Part shown: one piece after another, positions 35,604-47,077 of the stretch
Layout of the letters: each line of letters starts with the position of its first letter
Numbering within the stretch: position 1 is the stretch's first letter
Source of the DNA: Uloborus plumipes
Lineage: Eukaryota; Arthropoda; Arachnida; Araneae; Uloboridae
DNA: 64,000 nt
Assembly (NCBI GenBank): GCA_038373865.1
Contig: JAXGGA010000485.1
Span: 157,647-221,646, forward strand
Direction of reading: 5' to 3'
The notes under the pieces: generated by a model
What the model was told of the DNA's origin: nothing
The model's input: the letters and a program-made list of their open reading frames with translations, nothing else
The model's database searches: none
Program-made: the position numbers and the translations under genes

Positions 35604-35989
35604 TTTTCCATGTTTTCTTATTACATTGACAAACACATATATTTTTTTCTAAGAAAAATAAAAAATCATGCAGTATAGGTTTAAGATTTTGATTATTCAT
35701 TGAGCGCTCTCTGCACTTTATAGTTGAAGAAAAAAGTCACACCTCACCTCCACCAATCACATTTCAAGGGATATTTGCATAAAATCTGACTTTTGTCTGA
35801 ACTTTTGCAGCAATGAAAAAAAATGTCTTTTGTAATTTCCGATTTTCCTTTCGGTTATATTTTTCAAAACTCCAGACACGTATCTGGGACCATATTGTCT
35901 ACCTACAGTAGTAGTTTGAAAGCATTTCGCCGAGTAGTTTTCTTTGTATTCATATATTTGTATTTTGTCTAAAATTTTGCATCGCAGTG
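35604..35989. mobile_element. right arm of the Tc1-like element
   Basis: Complement of 21113-21420 from ~35700 onward, with inner and outer direct-repeat motifs at 35794-35809 and 35966-35981. It lacks the TTAA insertion seen in the left arm. Confidence 0.8.
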
Positions 35990-36354
35990 TATCACACTTT
36001 TTACATTAAATAATTAAGCGAAATTTCGACATAAACAAAACAAACCACTATTTTATTTTGGTTGGGCTGCTATTGTTTTATATTAAAAAAATATTAAGCA
36101 TTATATCTGCTTTTTCACAAGAGTTTTAGTGTTACCTTTATTCACAGTCAATTAAGTTTACGTTAATGATTTTCTGAGAAGACAGTTTCAACTTTCTTAT
36201 TCTAAAAATAGTCCGCTACTTGTGTTTCGAAATTAGAAGAAGTTAACTCTTCAGCTCTTAAATCAGGTTGCTTTAATAAAAAGACATGCTTGAAATTTAA
36301 CTACAGTTAATTACTACTACTATTATTGAATCTTAAAAGGTATTATTATTTATT
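35990..36354 (+). repeat. tandem duplication, copy 2, right part
   Basis: Continues the segment interrupted at 21112: CATTAAATAATTAAGCGAAA here corresponds to CATTTAAATATTTAAACGAAA near 19785 in copy 1, and GCTTGAAATTTAACTAC is shared further on. Confidence 0.65.
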
Positions 36355-36927
36355 ACTAGCTTTATACCCGGCGTTGCCCCGGTGCGTATTAATACAACAT
36401 AGCATTCAGGAAAGAAAAAAAAAATTGGCAGAATTATATTCTTATTTGGGTACATAAAAATTTGCATCAATCTGTCTCTTAGGTACAAACTTTGAAAAAG
36501 TAAAATATTACAGAAAATTAAACGTTTACAGAAAAATAGTCTCACCAAAATGTGAAAATTAAAGATACATGTTGTCTGTGTTTTGCAAAAACTGTATTTG
36601 CATAATTAGCAAACATGAAATATATCCGCATGAAAGTGCAAAAGTTGCATCAATTTCGTCCGCCAAATTTAAAACATAAACTATTCATTGTTCCCACCTT
36701 TAAAGTAAAAATTATATTAAAGCAGAAATTAATTTATTTCTCATCTTAAAGGCTTATCTCCCTTACAGACGTAACTGTCGTCGAATTAAAAATTTGAAAT
36801 TCAAATTTTTGATTATTTATTTAAAGTCCAAAACTCCGCCCATGTGATTTCTAGTGCATCAAAGAACCTCTGGCCCAAGAGTGGTTAAAATCTGGAAGAA
36901 AAACAGGATTCACGGAAAGTTCACACA

Positions 36928-36966
<39 letters not shown>

Positions 36967-37796
36967 GCATCAAGTAAAAGCGAAAAAGTATAAGGTTTTT
37001 AATGCACATTTTTGCATAGTTCCTCTAATAGGAGGAATGAAAAAAGATCGCAAAAATTAGAATTAAATATCCGTAATTTTATCAAGTTGTATGCTTAAAG
37101 GTCCATGTCGATTACAAATATAGGCCTAGAAAGGCCATTTTCTGATTTTAAAGGCCATTTTATTATTGCAACATACCTCTTATTTGGTTGAATTCAGTCC
37201 ACATGGTTGTACAAAAAGTTCTAGGTGCAAACTCCCAAAAGAACTTAATTATCACGGAAAGTTCACAGAAAAATAGCACCAGCTAAAAGCGAAACATGTA
37301 TAAAGCTTTTAATCCATGTTTTTGCGTAATTCCTCTGATAGGAGGATAAGAAAAAAAAATTCTGTATCATACATATTCTGTGCCAAATGAGAACATAAAT
37401 TATAATTGTTTTTGACTTATTTCATGCTAAAATGAAATAGGTGAGTCTTGAAATGAAAATTCATTGTTTTAATATTAATCTTTGTTGGAAAATGCTAATA
37501 TTTAAATACCATAAATTTTATCAATTTGTAGCCTAAAGGCTCATGTCAATTAAAAAAATAGGCCTAATAATAGGCTAGATTCCTACAAAAGGGTCATTTT
37601 TTGACAAAAAACTTGAATTTGAGCTTTTTAGATTTTTAAAAATTTCAAGACCCCGCCTATGAAAATTCTAGGGCATTAAGGAACCTTTGTGTCAAGTTTG
37701 ATGAAAATCTGACGCAAACTGTGTATTTGTATAGAGAACAAGTATACAAACAAACATACAAGCATTCACTCATTTTTATTGATATATATTGATATG
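36355..37796 (+). repeat. ACTAGC-CCCGGCGTTGCCC-type repeat with internal duplication
   Basis: Starts ACTAGCTTTATACCCGGCG and ends in an ATACAAGCATTCACTCATTT/ATATAT tail. Blocks containing AAAGCGAAA..GTATAA, TTTTTGC(A/G)TA and TTCCTCT(A/G)ATAGGAGGA occur at 36965-37045 and 37280-37350, and AATAGGCCTA-type blocks at ~37125 and ~37555, so part is duplicated. An A35 run lies at 36931-36965. Non-coding. Related openings occur at 20694, 44638 and (minus) 49223. Confidence 0.45.
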
Positions 37797-38604
37797 ATTT
37801 ATAAAACAATATTATAAAATAGTTGCTTTTTTATAAACATATTTAGTAAAGTAAATCAATACACTATTATTGTATTTACTTATCCTACTAATTACCGTTT
37901 CTTAAAGCAAACATAATATTTTTCCAAAACTTACAAATGAAAAATAAATGAATAAAAGGTGAGAAAACACTAATTCCACAGAGAACTTATTCGTGTGCAG
38001 CATACCTTTTATCTCAGGTGCTAACTAGTTTTTTAAAAGAAGTTTTCTTTTCAGAAGAGTCGTTTGTTTAAAACAACCTTAAATTTAAAATCGATATCTT
38101 GTCTAATCACAATTTCCCAGAGGAGCAAATCTAGTCAAAACTTTGAAGAAGAAGTGCGTAATAAAAATGCTTTCACAATATACTAAAATAAACAAACTCA
38201 TCTTTCCTTGCATAAATCAAAGAAACTCCAACTTCAACTTCTGAATTATTTATCTAACGAGTATTTTAAAATTCCCAGTGCATCTAGAAGTAAAGACTTA
38301 ATGAAAAGGAATAGTTTAAAATCAAACTAAAAATTTTAATGCATTCGTCCCATATTTTAATCACAAATAGACGGTATTATCATATAAATTAATGTTTTAA
38401 ACGTGCACCTGGTTCTTTTGAAAACAAGTTTAAGATAAAAGCGAGGATTTTAATTGACTTATAAAATAAAAGATATATTGGATTTTTTTTTTGCATATGA
38501 TTATTTATTTTATTTCTTCTTTCAAGACCAATTAAGTTTTATAGCACTTCAATATAATCCCTTGAGTTTATGGTGTGACTTTTTAGTCCAGTCAAATTAG
38601 ACAT
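37797..38604. other. unassigned AT-rich sequence
   Basis: No gene or recognisable repeat seen. Confidence 0.4.
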
Positions 38605-40237
38605 TAAAATCGCAAATCGCGATGTAGTTTTGAATTTTTAATATGTTGTTGGGTCCCTTAGGGTAGTGTAAATCTAAGTTTGCATCTTTCTAAAACCTGT
38701 ACTCGCTGCGAAACTCGGGAAAAAACTCCAAAATTTTTTTGGACATTTTTCAGTTCTTCCTTTATAACTCCTAAACTATGCAACTTTTGACTATATATGT
38801 GAATAGCCATTTTAAAGAACACTAAATTTGTAACAATTTTAGCTCAAGTGGAGTTCTATAAAACGAATTGTTTAGGAGATATCGTACTTCAAAAATGGAG
38901 TCAAGAGAAAAAGGGAACATGCAATTACAGTATTTTTAATCAGCTTTCATTCAAGCCCAAACAGTAGTCTGTAGGTTTGATATTTCATTTACAATAGCGA
39001 AAAATAAATATTTAAAATTTTGAGAAATGAGCAAAATCGTTTCCTAATAAGAATAGGAGGGCAGTAGACAGTAAAAAAATGCGTAGAAAAGTATTAAAAG
39101 GGTAACACTGTATTAAAATGTTATTTTGAAAATTAAGAAAAAAACTTTACAGATCATTTTCACTCATTTTTTTGCTATTTTTATAATTGTTCTTGTTGGC
39201 TGTGGTCTTATCCTGACTGTTTTCAGATTTTCTCCTATCACTCCTGAACTATGCAACTTTTGATGATATATGTGACCCTCCATTTGACCAGCGAGTGTTT
39301 GTAGCCATTTTAAAGAACACTAAATTTGCAACAATTTAAGCTCAAGTGGAGTTCTGTAGGGCGAATAGTTTAGTAGATATCGTACTTCAACAATTTGTCA
39401 TTTTTTGCGAAACATGAAAAAAAAATGCTTTTTTCATATTTTGAACCAAATATTAACATAAATTATTATTCTACAATAGAAAATATAGACATTTACTTAC
39501 AGTACATCTAATCAGCTTTTAATTAAGCCTAAAAAGAAGTCTGTAGGTTCAACATTTCATTTACAATTGAGAAAATCAAATTTTTGGAAATCGAGATTTT
39601 TTTTGAGAAATGAGAAAAATTGCTGTCTAATTAGAATAGGAGAGCACTGGATAACAGAAAAATGCATAGAGTTGTATAAAAAGGATAACACTGCATTAAA
39701 ATATTATTTTCAAAATTAAAAAAAAAAAAACCTTGCAGGTTAATTTAGCTCAATGTTTTTCTTTTTTTCTTTTGTTGGTCTTTATTAGCTGTGGTCTTAT
39801 TGCGAAGCTGCAGAAAAAGAAGGTGTTTTGGATCCAGATGTTCATTTAAATAAGGAAAGAGTGGTTACAACTTCCTTGCCATTCCAGTTCTCGAAGATGA
39901 AGAAAATACACAAACATCTTGAGACAGAACAAAGACTACATTCTTTTCCTGCAGCTTAGCTATAAGACCACAGCTAATGAAGACTCAAAAAAGAAAAAAA
40001 AAGAAAAACATTGCGCTAAATTAACCTGTAAGGTTTTTTTTTAATTATGAAAATAACATTTTAATGCAGTGTTACCCTTTTATGCAAATTTATGCATTTA
40101 TTTTTGTTGTCCGGTGCTCTCCTATTCTAATTAGAAAGCATTTTTTCTCATTTCTCAAAAAAAATTTCGATTTCCAAATTTTTTTTTTCTCAATTGTAAA
40201 TGAAATGTTGAACCTACACACTTCTTTTTAGGCTTAA

Positions 40238-40751
40238 CCCATTAGTGCCTAGCGTCCCTTTTTAGGGACGGTCCAAAAAAGGGTCTGAATTTCCCCAAAA
40301 TGAACATTTCAACCAAATAATCCTGTTTAATTAGTACCTTAGTATTGTTTCAATTCGTTATTAACAGATTGCAGCACATAACTATCGTGAAGTGTGTTCT
40401 GTAGCAGTTATAATATGACCTTTATCAAAAATGACATCGTTCACAATTTTAAGAAAAAAAGCTAAGTTTTCAAAGTGATTCCCAGCTTCCCAATTTATGT
40501 TAATTGCTGATTTTATTTTTTCTTATAAAATGTCTATTTAAATATTATATCGTAGGCAGAAAAAAATTTCAGTAAAAAAAGTATATACCCTCTGGGGTCT
40601 ATCGTAACTTTTAAGGGACGATTTTTCTTTCCTTAATAAAAAAATTATTTTTTACATAATATTTTTTTTATTATTTTTCATGTCCATTAAACACTGTTTG
40701 TAACCAGTATACAAAATATCTTAGCAAAAAAAAATGTCAGGCATTAATGGG
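40238..40751. mobile_element. TTAA-flanked MITE (piggyBac-type)
   Basis: TTAA at 40234-40237 and 40752-40755 flanks CCCATTAGTGCC and GGCATTAATGGG. The hairpin GTCCCTTTTTAGGGAC lies just inside the left tip. The left arm of the host foldback (~39520) reads TTAATTAA without insert. A truncated relative lies at 10389. Confidence 0.85.
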
Positions 40752-41008
40752 TTAAATAAAATCTGATTAGATGTACTGTAAGTAAATGTCTATATTTTGT
40801 ATTGTAGAATAATAATTTATGTTGATATTTGGTTCAAAATATGAAAAAAGCATTTTTTTTCATGTTTCGCAAAAATTGACAAATTGTTGAAGTACGATAT
40901 CTACTAAACTATTCGCCCTACAGAACTCCACTTAAGCTTAAATTGTTGCAAATTTAGTGTTCTTTAAAATGGCTACAAACACTGGCTAGTCAAATGGATG
41001 GTCACATA

Positions 41009-42224
41009 CACTGAAGTGACAAAAGTCATGGGATACCTCTTAATATCGTGTCGGCCCTCCTTTTGCCCGGCGAAGTGCAACAACTCGACGTGGCATGGAC
41101 TCAACAAGTCGTTGGAAGTCTTCTGCAGGAATATTGAGCCATGCTGTCTCGATAGACGTCCATAATTGTGAAAGCGTTGATGGGGCAGGATTTTGGGCAC
41201 GAACAGACCTCTCGATGGTGTCCCATAAATGCTCAATGGGATTCATGTCGGGCGATCTAGGTGGCCAAATCATTCGTTGGAATTGTCCAAAATTTTCTTC
41301 AAACCAATTGCGAACAGTTGTGGCCCGGTGACATGGCGCATTGTCATCCATAAAAATCCCATCGTTGTTTGGGTACATGAAGTCCATGAATGGCTGCAAG
41401 TGATCTCCAAGTAGCTGCACATAAGCATTTCCAGTCAATGTTCGGTCCAGTCGCACTAGAGGACCAAGTCCATGCCATGAAAAAACAGCCCACACCATTA
41501 CGGAGCCACCACCAGCTTGAACAGTGCCTTGCTGACAGTTTGGGTCCATGGCTTCGTGGGGTGCGCCACACTCGAACCCTACCATCGGCTCTTACCAGCT
41601 GAAATCGTGACTCATCGGACCAGGCCACGGTTTTCCATTCATCTAGGGACCAACCGATATGCTCACGTGCCCACGAGAGTCGCTGCAAGCGATGTCGTTC
41701 TGTCAGTAAAGGCACTCGAGTCGGTCTTCTGCTGGAATAGCCCAAGAAATCCAAATTTCTCCTCACAGTTCTAGCAGACACGTCCATTGTACGTCCCACA
41801 TTGATTTCTACGGTGATTTGACGCAGTGTTGCTTGTCAGTTAGAATTTACGACTCTTTGCAGACGTCGCCGGTATCGATCTTTAAGTGCAGGCGGTCGAC
41901 CACTGCGCTGTCCATGGTGGGATGTTATGCCTGAAATTTCATACTCTCGGCACACTCTTGACACAGTGGATCTGGGAATGTTGAATTCTCTAACGATTTC
42001 CGAAATGGCATGACCCATGCGTCTAGCTCCAACTAACATTCCGCGTTCAAAGTCTGTTAATTCACGTCGTGCGGTCATCATCACGTTAAAACCTCTTCAC
42101 ATGAATAACTTGAACAGAAATGAAAGCTCTGTAAAAGCACTGCGCATTTATACCTGTTCTCAGCGATGCTACTGCCATCTGAAAATTTGCATATTGCTAT
42201 CCCATGACTTTTGTCACTTCAGTG
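41009..42224 (-). mobile_element. Tc1-like transposon, broken, inside the foldback right arm
   Basis: Inverted ends CACTGAAGTGACAAAAGTCA and its complement are flanked by TA at 41007-41008 and 42225-42226. The mirror position in the left foldback arm (near 39270) reads GATGATATATGTGACC with a single TA, giving the empty site. Confidence 0.92.
41040..42084 (-). pseudogene. Tc1-like transposase, one stop and one frameshift
   Basis: Three segments make up one transposase. The N-terminal 82 codons (42084-41836) carry the helix-turn-helix (FERGMLVGARRMGHAISEIV and RSTVSRVCREY). A TGA at 41836-41838 separates them from the second segment in the same frame, which includes WSDESRFQ with the first catalytic Asp. 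Near 41565 the reading frame shifts by one position (one base gained or two lost) into the third segment, ending 41040. That segment holds GGGSVMVWAVFS, the second Asp in MDDNAPCH and the Glu in NPIEHLWD. Spacing between second Asp and Glu is 36 residues, suggesting a DD36E-type enzyme rather than canonical DD34E. Inactive as it stands. Confidence 0.9.
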
Positions 42225-43066
42225 TATATCATCAAAAGTTGCATAGTTCAGGAGTGATAGGAGAAAATCTGAAAACAGTCAGGATAAGAAAACAGCCAAC
42301 AAGAACCATTATACAAATAGCAAAAAAATGAGTGAAAATGATCTGTAAAGTTTTTTTTTTTAATTTTTAAAATAACATTTTAATACAATGTTACCCTTTT
42401 AATACCTTTCTACGCATTTTTTTACTGTCTACTGCCCTCCTATTCTTATTAGGAAACGATTTTGCTCATTTCTTAAACTTTTAAATATTTATTTTTCACT
42501 ATTGTAAATGAAATATCAAACCTACAGACTACTGGTTTAGCTTGAATGAAAGCTGATTAAATGTACTGTAATTGCATGTTCCTTTTTTCTCTTGTAGAAT
42601 AGGAATTTATGTTGATATTTGGTCCAAAATATCATCGAAGCATTATTTTTTCACTTTTCGCAAAAAAACTCCATTTCTTGAAGTACGATATCTCCTAAAC
42701 TATTCGACCTATAGAAGTGCTTAAATTGTTACACATTAAGTGTTCTTTAAAATGGCTATTCACATGTATAATCAAAAGTTGCATAGTTTAGGAGTTATAA
42801 AGAAAGGACTGAAAAATGTCCGATAATTTTGCAGTTTTTCGCGAGTTTCGCAGCGAGCACAGGTTTTAGAAAGGTGCAAACTTAGATTTACACTAACCTA
42901 AAAGACCCAAACAACATATTAAAAATTCAGAACTACATCGTGATTTGCGATTTTATCTCTTTTTTTTGCATAGATTGGCTGGTCTATTTCTCATATGCTG
43001 AATTTTGAAAAAGATGCTTGTGTTCATTTTTGTCACCACTTTAAGCAAAAAGGAAATAAAACAAAT

Positions 43067-43318
43067 GAAGGGCTTGGGAGATGAAGGGGTTATGTGACAA
43101 AACAGAAATTGAGAGTCATTAAAGTTCATAGTTTTATTGTTGTAGTTGTTGCAGATTTTTTGTTTTCTGGTTTTGTCGTTAGTTTGCGTATGAAATTGGT
43201 CTAATGACATCTACTTTTTGATCTACCAAATTTCATTTGTTACCTTATCCATTGCTTAGCATTGTCCAGAGTGTTTTTTTCAAAATGTAACATAGCCCCT
43301 TCATCCTCCAAGCCCTTC
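43067..43318. mobile_element. 252-bp MITE, uninterrupted copy
   Basis: GAAGGGCTTGG and CCAAGCCCTTC form the tips, and AAAT lies on both sides. It is the intact version of the element split at 3431-5003 and provides the empty site at 43217-43222. Confidence 0.7.
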
Positions 43319-43355
43319 AAATCTCAAATGCATTTGAAAAATGAATCAGATGCTC

Positions 43356-43519
43356 AGGCACGTCATTTCGGTGTCGAGGGGTCAATTGCCCCCCCCCCCC
43401 GACTTTGGAAATCAATGTAGTTTCATGAAAATAGACGTATTTTTAGCCATTTTTTGGCAAAATTACACACCCTTTGCCCCCCCCCCCCGCCCTGGAAAAA
43501 TTCGAAATGACGGTCCTGC
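43356..43519. mobile_element. ~160-bp element with C-rich interior
   Basis: CGTCATTTCGG near 43362 and CGAAATGACGG near 43504 are inverted tips around two C runs (43390 and 43480). Non-coding; boundaries approximate. Confidence 0.45.
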
Positions 43520-44261
43520 AGATGCTACTTCAAGAATTTCAACTACGCTGTTTGTTAAAATACAAAGAGTGCAGTTATACAATTTATGACGAGTCCTGAT
43601 TTAATGAACATCGATATTTAGCGAGGAAATCAGAGATATGCTTGTTTAGCGCAAACTCAAGTCTAAAGAAGCATAGCTCGCTTTTAACGAACACAAATCC
43701 TAGATAATTTGAAAAATATCTTTTCGGTTAATAATATTTCTATTGACTTGAGCTTTTATAGCTCTTTTATCGAAAAAATCCTTTAGCCTCCCCGTTCCAA
43801 AGTCAACTGAATCTCAATGGCTTCTGTTAGTGAGACAAACGGGTACCAGTATTTTTTTTTTTTTAAAGATATGAGTATAAGTTATCACCAAAGAAAAGTA
43901 ACAAGAGAGAGAAAGAGAGAGACAATAAGCAAAGCGAATTGATTAATTTCTTCTTAACTCTACGGGAATGAAAAAAAAACCTTAAAATTAATTAAGTGTG
44001 ATTTTTTTAAGATTTTTTTTACGAACACTTTGATATTATTATTATTTATTATTTTTTTGATGTTACGGCGAAAAACTACAATGCATTTAAAACTAAAGGG
44101 GGGGGGGAGAGAAAATGGTATTTAATTGGAAAAATATTCCTAATCTATCCATTTTTCAAAGAAAACTTTTTTTAAACTCGTGCCGGTAATTTTTAAAAAA
44201 ATATTGAGAAAAAGAAAGAAGAGCGAGAAAAAAAAAAAAAAAAAAGAGCTGGCTGAGAATA
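43520..44261. other. unassigned sequence
   Basis: No gene seen; contains T, G and A homopolymer runs. Confidence 0.4.
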
Positions 44262-44369
44262 CCCAAGTAGCACACTTCGTTTTTTAAAGGTTGTAAAATG
44301 GTTATTGACGTTGTAACAACTGCTTAAAAACGTTAATAAAACGTTTAAAGGTTATTTGTGCTACCTGGG
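44262..44369 (+). mobile_element. 108-bp CCCAAGTAGCACA element
   Basis: Tips CCCAAGTAGCACA and TGTGCTACCTGGG are inverted. The interior repeats AACGTT. A copy of identical length lies on the opposite strand at 62700-62807 at ~88% identity by eye. Confidence 0.65.
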
Positions 44370-44546
44370 TAAGGAACGATAAATTTGGGTTAAAATTCGA
44401 AACGAAAAAACAAAAAAAAAAAACTGATATGTATGAAAAATGCTTCGAGAAGCATCAGTGCCGGACACAACATACAAAACAACCGGAATTTAGTAATTTA
44501 GCATTATTCCACCTGGCCAGGAAGCAACCGATAGTAACACGCGCGT

Positions 44547-44547
<1 letters not shown>

Positions 44548-44610
<63 letters not shown>
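44548..44610 (+). repeat. (CA)n microsatellite
   Basis: About 31 uninterrupted CA units. Confidence 0.98.
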
Positions 44611-44616
<6 letters not shown>

Positions 44617-44637
44617 AATCCTTCTGTTTCACTTAGA

Positions 44638-45217
44638 ACTAGCTGCGTGACCCGGCTTTGCACGAGCTACCTCTGAACGAAATTCCAACAAATTTCTTTG
44701 TATTATAAGAGAAAACAGTTTTTACTTCAAAATCTTTATTAGGGCAAACGATAAATCAAATTATTTAAATAAACTATCTTCAACTATACGAACAAAACCG
44801 AATAGAAAAATTCTACAAAACAAATTATGTTCCTGAACATATCCATCGAATAAACAAGCATTCAAAAATCAATTTCTGAAGATAATCATTGCATAAATCG
44901 CCGACTACATGGGCCTTCAAGTCAGCGACATCACCGGCCAGCGCCCTCTACACACAGTTGCTAAAACAATACTTTCAATAAACGCCATCTCTCGAGAAGA
45001 GTGAGAATGATCCACTTGTGCTTTTCGACCATTATTATTTTTAAACCATAATAATAACTTCTTACATGTAGCGCAATGTTGTATAGTCTAAAGCCTTCCT
45101 TATTAAATGAACTATTCAACCCAAAAAACAATTTTTTAATTCGTAACAATAGTTCCAGAGATTAGCGCGTTCAAACAAACAACAAACTCTCTTCAGCTTT
45201 ATATTATTAGTATAGAT
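44638..45217 (+). repeat. ACTAGC...TATAGAT non-autonomous repeat, full length
   Basis: Opens ACTAGCTGCGTGACCCGGCT and closes ATATTATTAGTATAGAT, 580 bp. Both ends recall a widespread class of invertebrate repeats; class unresolved. Non-coding. Confidence 0.5.
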
Positions 45218-46200
45218 AACACAGAAAAATCTCATTACAGTGAATATCAGTGTAATGAAGCAGTCATTTGAACGAAGTAAATGTTCAGTCCAGTCATTTA
45301 AATTGACACGACATAGCTTGAATACCAGTACAACATAAGTATAGTTTGAACGAACAAAATTTGAGATTCCGTGAAATTCGTGGTCACTGAAATTTACAAT
45401 ATTTTTTACCCATATTTTAAAATTGATTTTTAAAATTGGCCTTTAAAAGTTTATCTCGGGCTTGTAACTTTTAAATGCAGCATTTTCCTGTAAACAACAT
45501 TAAATACCCAAGTGTCAAATCTTCAATCGTTTTAGTTGAGTTTTTTATTATTTAAAGCATTTGTCTAGGAAATGAAATGGTATTAATTTCTTTAGGGAAG
45601 AAGACGTTTTTTGCAGCGAGACAGCAACTTTTATGCGTATTGATTTTACAATTTGGAGCAGTGACTTCCTTAAAAAAAGAATGCATTTTAAAGCAGCGTT
45701 TTCCCCTTTCGTTGTTTATTTGGATTCCTTTGCGCATAAAAATGCAAAGTTAGTAAAGGAAAGAATTGTCTTTTAGGTCCCGTAAGAACTCAACTTTTCG
45801 AATTCTCTAAACCATGAATTGAAATGCTTCAGACAATGGCACAATAGCCAGCTTTTGTGGCTTCCAAAAACTAAATTGTTTTTATTGTAAAAAATTTATT
45901 ACTAGCTAGGCTTCTATTTGTAGTTTTAAGTGAGATTTATCGAACGAAGCACAATTGGAGCTCAACTGGCAGATGTAATCTAGGCAGTCAATGCAACCAA
46001 AGAAATCCGATGAAGCACGAAAATAAAATTCGAGTTTAATGTGATAGAAAACAAGACTAGCATATCGCATCAGATAATTTTCTTGTAGAAATAGGAAAGA
46101 AGACGTGTGTGTGGTTTTGTATTTTGAATTCGTTCTTTCACGTGAAAATTAATTTATAACACTTTATATTGAAGAAAATAAATACCTCTGTGCGATAGAT
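45218..46200. other. unassigned sequence
   Basis: No gene seen. GTATTGATTTTACAATTTGG at 45637 recalls the motif at 8368 and 19423. Confidence 0.4.
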
Positions 46201-46447
46201 GTAAAGTATAAATCCAACGTTAAAAATGCACAAATATACAGGTATACTGCAGACACGTGTTTCGGGGCAAGAAGTGTGGGCTTTAGGATGAAGAATCATC
46301 CGATAAAAGGCCGCTTTTATCGGATGATTCTTCATCCTAAAGCTCACACTTCTTGCATTGAAAAAGGGGCTCCTTGTAGCCCCCGAAACACGTGTCTGCA
46401 GTATACCTGAATATTTGTGCATTTTTAACGTTGGATTTATACTTTAC
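46201..46447. repeat. 247-bp near-perfect palindrome
   Basis: GTAAAGTATAAATCCAACGT at the left end pairs with the complement ending at 46447. CAGACACGTGTTTCGGG pairs with its partner near 46380, and the tip GATAAAAGGCCGCTTTTATC is the centre. The right arm has ~26 extra bases (GAAAAAGGGGCTCC region). It is likely a small foldback element; a long-hairpin RNA cannot be excluded. Confidence 0.75.
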
Positions 46448-46671
46448 TTTATATTGGTTTTGAAATTTAGATAGTTTACTTGGGAATTTTTATAGTGTAG
46501 ACCAATTTTAAAATTAGTTAAGTATTTACAAAAAAAAAAAAAAAAAACTTCAAGTTAATTTATCGATTTCATTTTTGCCGAAAACGTCAGTTCAATTTTT
46601 CAATCCTCTTCTTGCTTTCTCTGCTTTTTTGGTTATAAAACTCATTTGGGAGGTTTTTTTTTTTAATAAAA

Positions 46672-47077
46672 CCCAAGTAGCATCAACTCATCGGATTTTG
46701 CTCGCCCGATCAACAAACTCCTCGTAAACTGATCCTGTAACGCACGATGACATCGTTCCGATCAGTATCCGAGCACGGTTTTCGATGAGCTACTTTTCAT
46801 CGGAAAGCGATATCCTTCCGATCAACTTTCCCGATGAAAATAAGATGAGCTATATTCCATCGGAAAACGATATCCTTCCGATCAAGTTTCCCGATGAAAT
46901 TCCTCGGCACGGGACTGTTCTGCTCGTAAATTGCTCCAAATCTCATCGTATTCTCATCGGATTTTGCTGCTCGGATTCTGCTCGGCCGATGAGACATATT
47001 GGATCATCGACCGATGAGAATTTCATCGGGTTTCGATGAATGGCCGATCATCGGCCGATGAGATGATGCTGCTAGGG
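46672..47077. repeat. CCGATGA/TCATCGG-rich element with CCCAAGTAGCA tips
   Basis: Tips CCCAAGTAGCATCA and TGATGCTGCTAGGG. About 18 copies of CGATGA or TCATCG in 400 bp, both orientations. A 60-bp unit is tandemly repeated (GATGAGC at 46784 and 46844). Because 60 is a multiple of three, a plus frame (46785-47039) shows a repeated 20-residue unit, but this is better explained by the DNA repeat. Confidence 0.6.

Larger units (their letters stand above)
21113..35989. mobile_element. Tc1-like element with IR/DR ends, ~2 kb without its insertions
   Basis: CACTGCGATGCAAAAG at 21113 and its partner ending CATCGCAGTG at 35989 are flanked by TA (21111-21112, 35990-35991). Arms of ~310 bp match. Each arm carries two copies of a 16-bp motif TGCAAAAGTTTAGACA: 21121 and 21295 on the left, complements at 35794 and 35966 on the right, ~173 bp apart. 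This is the IR/DR layout known from Sleeping Beauty-type transposons. The remaining interior (22390-23695 and 35604-35690) shows no recognisable transposase. Copy 1 of the duplication (near 19770) provides the empty site. Confidence 0.75.
38607..42953. mobile_element. large foldback element with two insertions in its right arm
   Basis: AAATCGCAAATCGCGATGTAG at 38607 pairs with CTACATCGTGATTTGCGATTT ending 42953; TA flanks both sides. Arms of ~1.2 kb (38607-39815; 39945-42953 without inserts) meet around a ~130-bp centre. Each arm has an internal ~475-bp duplication (ACTATGCAACTTTTGA blocks at 38775 and 39251). Right-arm inserts are 40238-40751 and 41009-42224. No coding frame of its own. Confidence 0.8.
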
